Source of the DNA: Burkholderiaceae bacterium
GTDB lineage: Bacteria; Pseudomonadota; Gammaproteobacteria; Burkholderiales; Burkholderiaceae_E
Length of the DNA: 64,000 bases
Reading direction: 5' to 3'
Assembly (NCBI GenBank): GCA_024235875.1
Contig: JACKLP010000002.1
Coordinates: 124,001 to 188,000 of the forward strand
Part shown: piece after piece, positions 20,955 to 28,799 of the stretch
Layout: the number at the start of each line of letters is the position of its first letter
Numbering within the stretch: position 1 is the stretch's first letter
Notes under the pieces: model-generated
The model's input: the letters and a program-made list of their open reading frames with translations, nothing else
Databases searched by the model: none
Told to the model about the DNA's origin: nothing
Position numbers and translations under genes: made by a program

Positions 20955-21014
20955 ATCTAACGCGTGAAGTAAGCCGCGACGCGAAGCGACTTCGGCTTGA
21001 ATGAATTGTTAGCA
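20955..21014 (-). repeat. attC site 4 (60 bp, classic 59-base-element type)
   Basis: On the minus strand it reads TGCTAACAATTCATTCAAGC at the start and GCGTTAGAT at the end, very close to the attC of aadA-type resistance cassettes (core GTCTAACAATTCGTTCAAGC). It fixes the array orientation as minus strand. Confidence 0.9.
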
Positions 21015-21027
21015 GCGAGCAGTGACA

Positions 21028-21894
21028 TCACCACCTCTTTGGATGCCCTACAAGAAGGGGAGAGCACAAGACGTGCTTCTTTGCATAATCAATGGAATTG
21101 ACGATACAAAGCCCTGAGAACACTCCTTGGCCAGAAGACAGGTGAACTCCAGCGGTTGTGGTCGTGAGCCAACGAGGATCGATAGGCATCACGAATTTGT
21201 ATCCGTTGCAATCCGTGTAGATATGAGGGTCCTTGCTAAGATCTCCGTTGAATCCAGAGAATCCATTGGTCAGTACCTTGCCAAGCCCCTTTGTCCTAAA
21301 CCGTTGATCAAACTTCGCAATGAGGCCGACATCTACGTCCGCCAACGACAATGAGGCCAACGCAACCACATTTGGGTGGACACTCTCAATGACTGGCTTT
21401 ACTGAGTGTATGAATGGGATATACCCACCCGCAAGACCGCTAATATCGTCTATGTAAAACAATCTCGGGTCGTCAATATTGCAACCAAGAACTTCCGCTA
21501 GCATCAGGAGCCTGGGCAGATTGATGTAGTAGAAGTTGTAGATGTCACTGTTCCACGGCGCGCCATTCGCTAGTTGACCACGAACCCACAATAGATGCGC
21601 GTCCTTAAATTCCCGCAGCTTTTCAATCGTGTATGTTTCTGGATGATCATCAACGATCTTGTGATGATCTAAGCAGAGTAGAAACAAGTTATCTGGATGA
21701 TCTCGGTCATCGTCTGATAGCGATGTCTCAGCTCTTGGGCCGCCGTCTCGCCTTGCGTGCATGTGGGCAACATCACCTAGAAATGAATAGGCGCCCGCTT
21801 CATTTTCTTTTTGCACGAGTGGCTTCTTGCAGATCGCGCAACGAGCGCCTGACAAGGCCCAGACCACGCGCTTGTTTTTTTCAGTTACCGCCAT
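21028..21894 (-). CDS. HNH endonuclease domain protein
   Basis: 288 residues from the ATG at MAVTEKNKRVVW; an earlier ATG lies in attC 5. The N-terminal third is an HNH/treble-clef nuclease: C19-x2-C22, GDVAHMHARRDGGPR at 40-54, DHPDNLFLLCLDHHKIVDDHPE at about 65-86. The His pair in AHMHA and the NLFLLC..HH part supply the catalytic and zinc residues. The remaining 190 residues (YNFYYINLPRLLMLAEVLGC onward) match nothing I know and may be the sensing part. Proteins of this layout occur in phage-defence islands; the target is unknown. Confidence 0.83.
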   Translation of the reverse strand: MAVTEKNKRVVWALSGARCAICKKPLVQKENEAGAYSFLGDVAHMHARRDGGPRAETSLSDDDRDHPDNLFLLCLDHHKIVDDHPETYTIEKLREFKDAHLLWVRGQLANGAPWNSDIYNFYYINLPRLLMLAEVLGCNIDDPRLFYIDDISGLAGGYIPFIHSVKPVIESVHPNVVALASLSLADVDVGLIAKFDQRFRTKGLGKVLTNGFSGFNGDLSKDPHIYTDCNGYKFVMPIDPRWLTTTTAGVHLSSGQGVFSGLCIVNSIDYAKKHVLCSPLLVGHPKRW

Positions 21895-21905
21895 GCTGTT
21901 CTCGC

Positions 21906-21965
21906 TGCTAACGCCCTGCATCAGCGGCGGCGCGCAGCGCTGCCCGCTGCATGCTGATGTTAGAC
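21906..21965 (-). repeat. attC site 5 (60 bp)
   Basis: Minus strand: GTCTAACATCAGCATGCAGC at the start and GGGCGTTAGCA at the end, with long paired arms (ATCAGC-GCAGCGGGCAGC). It supplies the TAA stop of the upstream HEPN-motif gene. Confidence 0.88.
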
Positions 21966-22577
21966 ATCTTCCTTGCTAATCCTTGATCCGTTTTCTAGAC
22001 AGGCGGCCCAAGTCGCTGTCGCACCGAACAATGCGCGAGAGAGCCTATCACCGTCGCGCGACTCCATTCCTTCAACGAACCGACGCACCTTTCGAACTAA
22101 CCGCAGAAACGCCCGAAGTTCCGGTTTGTTCATGCTTAGAAGCACTATGCTGAATGCAGAAAAGCCTCCGTCGTGGCCGCTCTGCGGCGGGACTGCAATT
22201 ATGTGTGCGCCCTCGTCATCGCTAACTGCATGAGCAAAATGCTGGTTGCGAAGCTCTCGAACCGTACCGTGAATCTGACGGTCTCGCTCTGTCAGCCGTG
22301 GAACGTCCGTAAGACGGAGCGGCGGACGCCTTCCACCGCCGAAGCAGCGCACGTACGTCACGATCGCAAAGCAGAGAAGAGGCCGTACAAGCTCGTGTCC
22401 CTCAATGGGGTCTTCGGTCACTTTCTTGCTCTGTCGAACGGACCCCATGTAACCAATAACATGCTCAAGCGCCGTCTCAACCTCTCTAAGTCGGGCGTTC
22501 AACAGCAGCCATCGTTCCAGGGGTGGCTTCAAGGGATGCTCGAACTCGATTGCTGTTGGCTTCCTGCGCCGTGACAC
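21960..22577 (-). CDS. cassette protein with a HEPN-like RNxxxxH motif, otherwise unrecognised
   Basis: About 205 residues from a GTG preceded by AGGAAA; no in-frame ATG fits and a TTG at 22610 lies in the recombination site. It is predicted largely helical. TVRELRNQHFAHAVSD at about 106-120 contains R110-N-x4-H116, the Rx4-6H signature of HEPN ribonucleases, with the usual polar residue right after the Arg. I do not recognise the family as a whole. An RNase-type abortive-infection role is an inference from the motif and the neighbours. The stop codon is formed by attC 5. Confidence 0.6.
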   Translation of the reverse strand: MSRRRKPTAIEFEHPLKPPLERWLLLNARLREVETALEHVIGYMGSVRQSKKVTEDPIEGHELVRPLLCFAIVTYVRCFGGGRRPPLRLTDVPRLTERDRQIHGTVRELRNQHFAHAVSDDEGAHIIAVPPQSGHDGGFSAFSIVLLSMNKPELRAFLRLVRKVRRFVEGMESRDGDRLSRALFGATATWAACLENGSRISKEDV

Positions 22578-22589
22578 TGCATTTCCTAT

Positions 22590-22608
22590 GTCTAACGCGC
22601 AGTTAGGC
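22590..22608 (-). repeat. shortened attC-like site (L'-R' half)
   Basis: Minus strand GCCTAACTGCGCGTTAGAC: two core boxes separated by five bases. The other half (R''-L'') is not clear upstream; a weak complement to the arms overlaps the end of the nuclease gene (22630-22674). The same box arrangement occurs at 26653. Confidence 0.55.
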
Positions 22609-22644
22609 AACTATGCGCGTGTCCGACGCACTGGTCCCGCGCGC

Positions 22645-23376
22645 CTACTTCAAGGCCTTGTTGATCGCGGCAACCAGGGCCATCCACTGGCTTCGCTCAT
22701 CCGCGTTCAAGTCAGATGCTTCGTGCGTGCGCGCCCAGCGGAGGAAAGCCTTGGCGAGTTTGTACTTCGAGAAGTTGGACACTTCGGCCGTGAAAATGTC
22801 AACGATCGGCCGGGCCGGCTGAACCGCTGCAGTAGCGCGAACATCCCACCCGAAATCGTCGAGGGCGACCAGCATCAAGATCTCCCGGAGCAAGTCTTCG
22901 ATCTCGGGCTTTGTGACCTTGCCCGAGTAGGACTCTTTCGTGCGCAGGATCTTCTTGTTGCCGAGAGTATGGACGAGCGTGTCCTGCTGAGCGGCGTGAT
23001 CGCCCGCCGCGTCGGAGTCAAGGAGAGCAGCGACCTTCAGTTTGTGAGCGTGCAGGATGGTCGCGTAGTACACGACCTTACCCGCGCCGTTCGCGAAGAT
23101 GAGCGCGATCCTCTCGTCGAGATCAGCCGTGCCCGCTGCACGGAGAAGCTGCGCGACGGATTCCACGTACCAGTAGTCCGTCAGACCCTCCATGACGAGG
23201 TTCCTCGTCTGCGAAAAGAGGCTCTGCGCCAGGTCGTAGCCGAGAGCTTCTTGGAGTGGGAGCAACGCTGCTGGATCTCCCGAGGATAGGTCGCGTTGGA
23301 CCTTTGTACCTACCCTCCGATCCGGCATGTCCACGACTCGCACCATATCAAGCTCGCCGGGGCCGACAAGAAACGG
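22645..23376 (-). pseudogene. OLD-type nuclease, C-terminal TOPRIM fragment
   Basis: The 3' part of the gene whose 5' part is at 25313-26591. It resumes at PFLVGPGELDMVRVVDM and carries the TOPRIM domain: NLVMEGLTDYWYVESVAQLL (the catalytic Glu in VMEG) and LLDSDAAGD (the DxD). Removing the IS21 element and one ACGG copy gives a continuous 669-codon frame with the other part, so the gene was intact before insertion. It ends ALVAAINKALK, just before the shortened recombination site. Confidence 0.85.
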
Positions 23377-23466
23377 TGTCAGCGGCCAATGGAAACTGAC
23401 CCTATGTGGCCAATATTGTTGACCCACCTTTGATCCAATGGGCCGAGCTTGTGGAGGGCCGGCCCG

Positions 23467-24483
23467 ATGGTTTCGAAGGAGATGGAGTTGGAGATCAGGA
23501 TCCTGGCCCGTCAGGGCATGAGTATTCGGCGGATCGCACACGAGCTGTCGGTCTCGCGCAATACGGTTCGCAAGTACCTGCGGGGTGAAGCGGTTCGGAC
23601 GCCCGAATCGAGGAGCCCTGGGCGTCCGCGGTTGTTGTTGCCCTACGAGGACTGGCTGCGTCGGCGCCTGGCGGCGGCCGCTCCGGTCGTGTTGCCGGCC
23701 ACGGTGCTGCACCGTGAGATTGCGGCGATGGGCTACAAGGGCAGCGAGCGCTCGGTGCGGCGCTTCTGCGCATCGCATCGTCCGTCGGTGCCCGAGGACC
23801 CGCTGGTTCGGTTCGAGACGGCGCCGGGCCATCAGGCGCAGATGGACTGGGGCGAGTATCGGCTTGGCCGTGAACGCATCTACGCGTTCGTGGGGGTGCT
23901 GGGCTTTAGCCGATGGCTCTACCTGGAGTATGTGGAGTCGATGCGCTCGGAAGTCCTCGTCGCGTGTCACCGTCGCATGTTCGAGGCCTTCGGCGGCATC
24001 CCGCACGAGATCCTCTACGACAACATGAAGACGGCGGTCGTGCGACGCAACGCCTACGGTATTGGGCGACACCGCTTCCATGACGACCTGTGGGATCTGG
24101 CCAAGGAGTGCGGCTTCCGGCCCCGGTTGTGCCAACCGTATCGACCGCGCACCAAGGGCAAGGTCGAGCGGGCGGTGCAGTACGCAGCGAGCAGCTTCTA
24201 CTACCCGATGGTCACGCGCGTGGCGCTCGAAGGGCGAACGCCCGAGGTCGAAGAGATCAACGCCGAGGCGCGGCTGTGGCAGTACGGTGTGGCCAACGTG
24301 CGGGTGCACGCCACCACGGGCGAGCGGCCGATCGACCGGCTTGAAGCCGAGCGGGCGGCAATGACGCCGTACATGGGTGTCGTTCCCAGCGCTGCCAGCG
24401 ATCGGCGCGAACGGACCTACCCGCGCTTCCCGATCCAGCGCTCGCCGCGCGAGTACGACGCGATCTTGCAGGAGATGGTCTGA
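23467..24483 (+). CDS. istA: IS21-family transposase IstA
   Basis: 338 residues starting MVSKEMELEIRILARQGMS, with an N-terminal helix-turn-helix (IRRIAHELSVSRNTVRKYL). The rve/DDE core has QAQMDWGEYRL (first Asp), ILYDNMKTAV (second Asp) and RPRTKGKVERAVQYA (Glu). The length is shorter than the longest IstA proteins (about 500 residues) but all catalytic motifs are present. A GGAGG stretch precedes the ATG. Its stop overlaps the istB start (TGATG). Confidence 0.93.
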   Translation: MVSKEMELEIRILARQGMSIRRIAHELSVSRNTVRKYLRGEAVRTPESRSPGRPRLLLPYEDWLRRRLAAAAPVVLPATVLHREIAAMGYKGSERSVRRFCASHRPSVPEDPLVRFETAPGHQAQMDWGEYRLGRERIYAFVGVLGFSRWLYLEYVESMRSEVLVACHRRMFEAFGGIPHEILYDNMKTAVVRRNAYGIGRHRFHDDLWDLAKECGFRPRLCQPYRPRTKGKVERAVQYAASSFYYPMVTRVALEGRTPEVEEINAEARLWQYGVANVRVHATTGERPIDRLEAERAAMTPYMGVVPSAASDRRERTYPRFPIQRSPREYDAILQEMV

Positions 24484-25250
24484 TGAGCGAGCGAATCGAA
24501 GCGCTGTGCACATCGCTGTCGCTGCACGCGGTGGCGCATCAGTACGCGAATCTGGCGGACGAAGCCGCAAAGAAGGAGATCTCATACCTGGACTACCTGG
24601 AGCAGGTCCTAAGCGCCGAGGCAAGCCTGCGCGCCGAGCGCAGCCGGCAGATGTTGGTCAAGCTGGCGACCTTCCCGGTGGTCAAGACGCTCGAGCAGTT
24701 CGACTTCGACGCGGCCCCGGGCGCGCCCAAGGCACGGGTGCAGGAGCTCTCCGGGCTGGCCTTCATCGAGCGGCGCGAGAACGTGATCCTGCTCGGCCCC
24801 AGCGGTGTGGGCAAGACGCACGTGGCGATCGCGCTGGGCGTTAGGGCGACCGAGCGCGGCTACAAGGTGCGCTTCATCACCGCCGCCGACCTCGTGTTGC
24901 AACTCGAGAAGGCCCGATCCGAGGGCCGCTTCGAGCAGTACCTGAACCGGGCGATCCTGGGACCCAGGTTGTTGATCCTCGATGAGATCGGCTATCTGCC
25001 GATGCAAAAGGAACAGGCCGACATGTTCTTCCAGGTCGTGGCCAAGCGCTACGAGCAGGGCTCGATCGTGCTGACCTCGAACCTCTCGTTCGGGGATTGG
25101 CAAGAGACCTTCGCCGGCAACGCAGCGCTGACCAGTGCGATGATCGACCGACTGCTGCATCACGCGCATGTCATCCAGATCCGCGGCGACAGTTACCGGC
25201 TCAGACAGGCTCGGCAAAGTGGTTTGCTCGGCACCAAGCAGGACAGCTGA
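24483..25250 (+). CDS. istB: IS21-family helper ATPase IstB
   Basis: 255 residues of the DnaC/IstB AAA+ family. Walker A is LLGPSGVGKTHVAIALG near residues 101-117 and Walker B RLLILDEIGYLP near 161-172. The family ending GLSLGQ-type is replaced by SFGDWQETFAGNAALTSAMIDRLLHH, the standard IstB arginine-finger region. It regulates target choice for IstA. Confidence 0.94.
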   Translation: MSERIEALCTSLSLHAVAHQYANLADEAAKKEISYLDYLEQVLSAEASLRAERSRQMLVKLATFPVVKTLEQFDFDAAPGAPKARVQELSGLAFIERRENVILLGPSGVGKTHVAIALGVRATERGYKVRFITAADLVLQLEKARSEGRFEQYLNRAILGPRLLILDEIGYLPMQKEQADMFFQVVAKRYEQGSIVLTSNLSFGDWQETFAGNAALTSAMIDRLLHHAHVIQIRGDSYRLRQARQSGLLGTKQDS

Positions 25251-25312
25251 GCATGGGGGGTGGGTCAATAAATATGGCCGACCAGTGGGTCAATTCTTTA
25301 TGGCCGTTGACA

Positions 25313-26591
25313 ACGGCGAGTGCGTCGTGTAGAGCGTCTGATTCTTGGCGGCGAGGCGTGAGATCGTCTCGCGGAAATCCCGCTGCTTGAGACCGTGCAG
25401 GTGCAAGCCGGGTTCGTCGAGCAAGAGGATCGCGTTCTTGTGCTTTTCCGCGGCCTCCGCGAAGAACACGACGAAGAAGGAGACGAGCCACTGGAAGCCC
25501 TCCGAGCGTTGGTCCAGTTCGATCTCCACTCCCAACTCGTCCTCCACCACGACCTTGAGGTACTGACCGTCGGCCTGGATCCGGAGTCGATCTGCCTCCG
25601 GCCGGTCCGGGTTGGGGTTCCAGACGGAGACAATCTCTTGTGTGAGCTTCACGCTCGCCGCGTTGAGTTGATAGCCGCGCGAGTCGAGGTTGTCCTTGTA
25701 CGTCTTAAGAGCTACTGCGTCGCCAGCATTCGGCTGCGGAGTATTTCCAATGTCAGCAAGCTCCTGTGCGGTGAACCCCAGGAGCTTGAGCAAACACACG
25801 TTGCCGTAGTCATACTCCTCGTCGTCGAGGACGCCGGACGCGACGCGCTGCGCAAGGTGAGCAAGGTGGATGCGTGGACGTACGCGGAAGTAGTTATTGA
25901 AAAGCACGAATAGCGGAACGCGCTTCTCCAAGTGCTTGAGCGCTGCGGCACGGTCTTCGCCAACTTTGCACGCAGCGCGAAGGTTGTCGTACCGCTTTTC
26001 TTCGGCCTCGCTCGCCTCGTCGATTAGCGGCAGCACGCTCTCCAGCCAATCCTTGAGCTTCCCCGCGCGCTCGCCGTTGACGATCGTCGAGTCAGTCCAG
26101 TCGGTCGTCACCCCCGCGAGTGCTGCGCTCGGCGCAGGCTCTTCGGATTGCTTCCGCGCTTCAACGTGTGCACAAAGCCGCGTGAGGTCCTTCACCAAGG
26201 CGCCGTAGGTCGGAGCGGTTGGTCCTCCATCGATCCGATGCCATGCGCTGTTATCGAGGTTGCGGCCGAGAACGTAGGTACAGTCCTCGTAGCCGCTCGG
26301 GAGGCCCTCAAAGTCGCCTTGCTCGGGCGTGAAGCATCCTTCGACGACCGTGACTTTGGCCGGATCGACCACTCCTCGCTTAATGTCGTCGTACTCGGAC
26401 CGCGGGTAGTCGCGCAGCGCCTCGAACCCCCCAATGTCATTCGGCTTGTTGAGTTGCTGGAGGGCCTGAAGGATGACAGTCTTCCCGGCTTCGTTCGGGC
26501 CGACGAGAATCGTCTTCCCGTTCTCGATCTCGAACTCACCGGTGTCTCGGATGCTGCGGTACATCCGAATACGAGCCTTGCTGAGCCTCAT
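25313..26591 (-). pseudogene. OLD-type nuclease, N-terminal AAA ATPase fragment
   Basis: Starts at MRLSKARIRMYRSIRDTGEF (ATG with AGGAAC upstream). Walker A is LVGPNEAGKTVILQAL near residues 28-43; ILLLDEPGLHLHGLKQRDF is the Walker B/D-loop, and LYTTHSP the switch His before the IS21 insertion. This AAA_15/AAA_21 plus TOPRIM layout is the OLD (overcoming lysogenization defect) nuclease family, which acts on DNA and often in phage defence (Gabija GajA is a member). The residual frame reads into the IS for 8 codons and stops. No UvrD-like GajB gene is adjacent, so a class 1 OLD is more likely. Confidence 0.87.
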
Positions 26592-26652
26592 CGCTGGCGG
26601 TTCCTGTTCATCCGATATGCCCTTCGTTGATAGCGCGTGCACATGGTTGGTT

Positions 26653-26671
26653 GTCTAACGTAGAGTTAGGC
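26653..26671 (-). repeat. shortened attC-like site (L'-R' half)
   Basis: Minus strand GCCTAACTCTACGTTAGAC, identical in both boxes to the site at 22590 and differing only in the 5-base spacer. It begins immediately after the TGA stop of the AbiC-like gene. A single GTTAGGC core box at 27284-27278 (minus strand) marks the other edge of that cassette. Confidence 0.6.
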
Positions 26672-26672
26672 C

Positions 26673-27260
26673 TCATTGGTGCCTCAATAGCAGGTCTTTG
26701 AGTTGTTGCTCAAACTCCAGGCGCTCGGTCATGCGACTGGATATCTGAGCATTTAGCTTTGCGATGTGCGCAAGTACCTGTGCTCCATTGAGCATGGTGC
26801 CATCTAGCAACTTTGCCGAGCCAGCGTGGTGAGTGTTCGACTGGTCAACGATGAACTGAAGCTGCATGCGTTGCGTTTGGACTTCAACCATTATCGAATT
26901 GATGAGTGCAGTGAGAGCAGACACGCGCACCGAGATTTGTGCATATGAAGCTTGCTTTGCTTGTGATTCAGCAGAGTCGGCAAGCGCCTTGCGTGTTTCG
27001 TGCAACTCCTCCTTTTGGAGTCGTACTGTGCGTGTCAGCCAGAAGAAGGCTGCATAAGCAACCAATGGATTTAGGACACCGCCCATGAAGTCGCCGAATT
27101 GACCCCAGGCTTCCGACTGATCTGATAGGACCTTTGAGTTGAAGCCCCAAAACCAGATCAAATATGCGGTTAAGGACGCCACCATAACTCCGACAACGAT
27201 GCGGTGCGATCGGCGAATGGCGCGGTCGAGTTCTTCGAGTTCGGGAGTATGGGCTGGCAT
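26673..27260 (-). CDS. AbiC-like (putAbiC) membrane protein
   Basis: 195 residues with two N-terminal membrane segments (VVGVMVASLTAYLIWFWGF and NPLVAYAAFFWLTRTV) followed by a long coiled coil. The sequence WGQFGDFMGGVLNPL, then TVRLQKEELHETRKAL, is the pattern of the putative phage abortive infection family (putAbiC, PF16872): GDFxGGxLNP, second helix, then a heptad-rich QKEEL..TRK stretch. It probably sits in the inner membrane with the coiled coil in the cytoplasm. Mechanism unknown. It is the most upstream cassette seen in the array. Confidence 0.72.
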   Translation of the reverse strand: MPAHTPELEELDRAIRRSHRIVVGVMVASLTAYLIWFWGFNSKVLSDQSEAWGQFGDFMGGVLNPLVAYAAFFWLTRTVRLQKEELHETRKALADSAESQAKQASYAQISVRVSALTALINSIMVEVQTQRMQLQFIVDQSNTHHAGSAKLLDGTMLNGAQVLAHIAKLNAQISSRMTERLEFEQQLKDLLLRHQ

Positions 27261-27284
27261 GGAGATGTTCTGATGAGGCCTAAC

Positions 27285-27748
27285 TTAATGTATGAAAGGT
27301 CGCTGGTCCCATTATCGGGCCCGCCTGACGGATAACCTGGGCGTCATTTATCTCTAAGACCCATCGCTGGCGCGGCTTTCCAGCGATCTCGTCACATTTC
27401 CTCCAGGCATATCCGCTCTGCCAAACCCGTCACCCTTGGATCGTCGACTTGACGCCAATAGCTACACTGCGTCTTGGTCAGTCTACGCCCGGAGTTCGGG
27501 ACCCGGACATGCCCCGATTGGGTGAGCCCTCGCGAATCTGGCGCAGTGCCCACCACTGGTCGCCACGCCTGCCAGATTTCTGATCCCGTCAGCGATTTCG
27601 GTGCGCTCAGCTCGGCGCCTTTGCCCAGTCTTCGTCAACTAGCGCCCTGGTGATCACGCGCAACACGAGGGCATAGCGTCAGTCCGGCTAACATCGTCAA
27701 ATCAGGGGCGGCCCCGCAACACGGGCGGGCCGGCATCACGGAGACTTC
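27285..27748. other. intergenic stretch at the island edge, no gene recognised
   Basis: 464 bases between the last core-site box and the next gene. Neither strand shows a convincing gene, integrase fragment, attI or RNA gene. GC content rises back to the genomic level across it. Confidence 0.5.
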
Positions 27749-28786
27749 ATGACGCAATCTTTCCGGCGCATCGCCCTCGCCCGATACCTCCGCGGCTTGC
27801 CGGAGCCCGAAGACTTCTCCATCGTCACCGATCCCCTGCCCCAACCCGCCGACGGCGAACTCCTGATCCACAACATCTACGCCTCGATCGACCCCGGCAC
27901 CCGCGCCCGCCTCTCCCAGGGCCCGTCCTACCTGCCACCCCTGAAGCTCGGCGAGACCGTCGGCGCCTTCAACCTCGGCCAGGTGCTCGAATCCCGCAAC
28001 CCCCGCTTCCAACCCGGCGACCTCGTCACCTGGACCTGCGGCTGGGCCGAGGCCGGCATCAGCAATGGCCGCGGCTATCTCGCCAGGATCACCGATCGGT
28101 CAGTGCCGCTCGCGGCCTGGATCGGAGTGCTCGGCATTCCGGGGCTCACCGCGTATTTCGGGCTCTCGCGCCTTGGCCAGATCGCGGCCGGCGAGACGGT
28201 GGTCGTGACCTCGGCGGCCGGCATGGTGGGGGCGACCGCGGCGCAGATCGCGAAGCTGCGCGGCTGTCGGGTGGTGGCGGTGGCCGGCGGGCCGGTGAAG
28301 TGCGCGTGGCTGCGTGAGGAGCTCGGCATCGAGCAGGTGGTCGACCACAAGGCGGCGGCCGACCTCGGTGCGGCGATCGCCGCCTGCTGCCCCGACGGGG
28401 TGGACGTGCTGTTCGACAATGTCGGCAATGCCAGCGTCGACGCGATCCTGCCGCTGATGCGGATGAACGGCCGCATCGTGGTCTCGGGGCAGGTGGGCGA
28501 CTACAACCTCGCCGGCGACCAGGTCCACGGCATCCGCAACACGCGGCCGTTCATCACGCACCGGGTGCGGATGCAGGGGCTGGTGGTGTTCGACGACCTG
28601 CGCGAGTTCCCGGCCGCGCAGGCCGAGCTCGCTGGCTGGCTGAAGGCCGGCAAGCTCAAGTACCGCGAGGTGCGCTACCAGGGCCTCGAGCAGGCGCCGA
28701 GCGCGTTTCGCGACGTGTTCGAGGGCCGCGACTTCGGCCGGCATCTGCTGCAACTGGCGCCCGAACCTGGGGACGCCGCCGCGTGA
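27749..28786 (+). CDS. NADP-dependent oxidoreductase, zinc-free MDR (CurA/LTB4 reductase-like)
   Basis: 345 residues. The N-terminus RRIALARYLRGLPEPEDF and the ASIDPGTRARLS segment match NADP-dependent enone/alkenal reductases. The Rossmann part has VTSAAGMVGATAAQIAKLRG and VLFDNVGN. The absence of zinc ligands and the length fit the PTGR/CurA branch, which reduces alpha,beta-unsaturated carbonyls with NADPH. ATG has GGAG upstream. The acyl-CoA dehydrogenase-like gene follows 13 bases later, so they probably share a transcript. Confidence 0.92.
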   Translation: MTQSFRRIALARYLRGLPEPEDFSIVTDPLPQPADGELLIHNIYASIDPGTRARLSQGPSYLPPLKLGETVGAFNLGQVLESRNPRFQPGDLVTWTCGWAEAGISNGRGYLARITDRSVPLAAWIGVLGIPGLTAYFGLSRLGQIAAGETVVVTSAAGMVGATAAQIAKLRGCRVVAVAGGPVKCAWLREELGIEQVVDHKAAADLGAAIAACCPDGVDVLFDNVGNASVDAILPLMRMNGRIVVSGQVGDYNLAGDQVHGIRNTRPFITHRVRMQGLVVFDDLREFPAAQAELAGWLKAGKLKYREVRYQGLEQAPSAFRDVFEGRDFGRHLLQLAPEPGDAAA

Positions 28787-28799
28787 ACAGGGGCGAGAC

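Larger units (their letters stand above)
23377..25312 (+). mobile_element. IS21-family insertion sequence
   Basis: 1936 bp, bounded by TGTCAGCGGCCAATGGAAAC on the left and, inverted, TGTCAACGGCCATAAAGAAT on the right, both followed by (T)TGACCC. A 4-bp target duplication ACGG lies at 23373-23376 and 25313-25316. It contains istA and istB overlapping by one base. It appears complete and has split the OLD-type nuclease gene between its ATPase and TOPRIM halves. Confidence 0.95.
17757..27284 (-). mobile_element. integrase-less integron cassette array (CALIN) with defence-like genes
   Basis: Seven minus-strand cassette genes lie between sites with R''(RYYYAAC) and R'(GTTRRRY) boxes: five clear attC sites (60-79 bp) and two shortened ones. 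GC content is visibly lower than in the flanks. Reading from 27284 down: AbiC-like protein, OLD-type nuclease (split by an IS21 element), HEPN-motif protein, HNH nuclease, macro/deoxyribosyltransferase fusion, DUF3800 protein, TIR protein. No tyrosine-recombinase gene, fragment or attI is seen anywhere in the window. Confidence 0.82.

Noticed and set aside
25313..26591. Gabija system (GajA) call
   Set aside because: The ATPase-TOPRIM layout fits GajA, but no UvrD-like GajB gene is adjacent in the cassette or array.
27285..27748. Search for an integron integrase or attI at the open end of the array
   Set aside because: No tyrosine-recombinase motif (HxxR, Y) or open frame is seen on either strand; if present it lies outside the window or has been lost.
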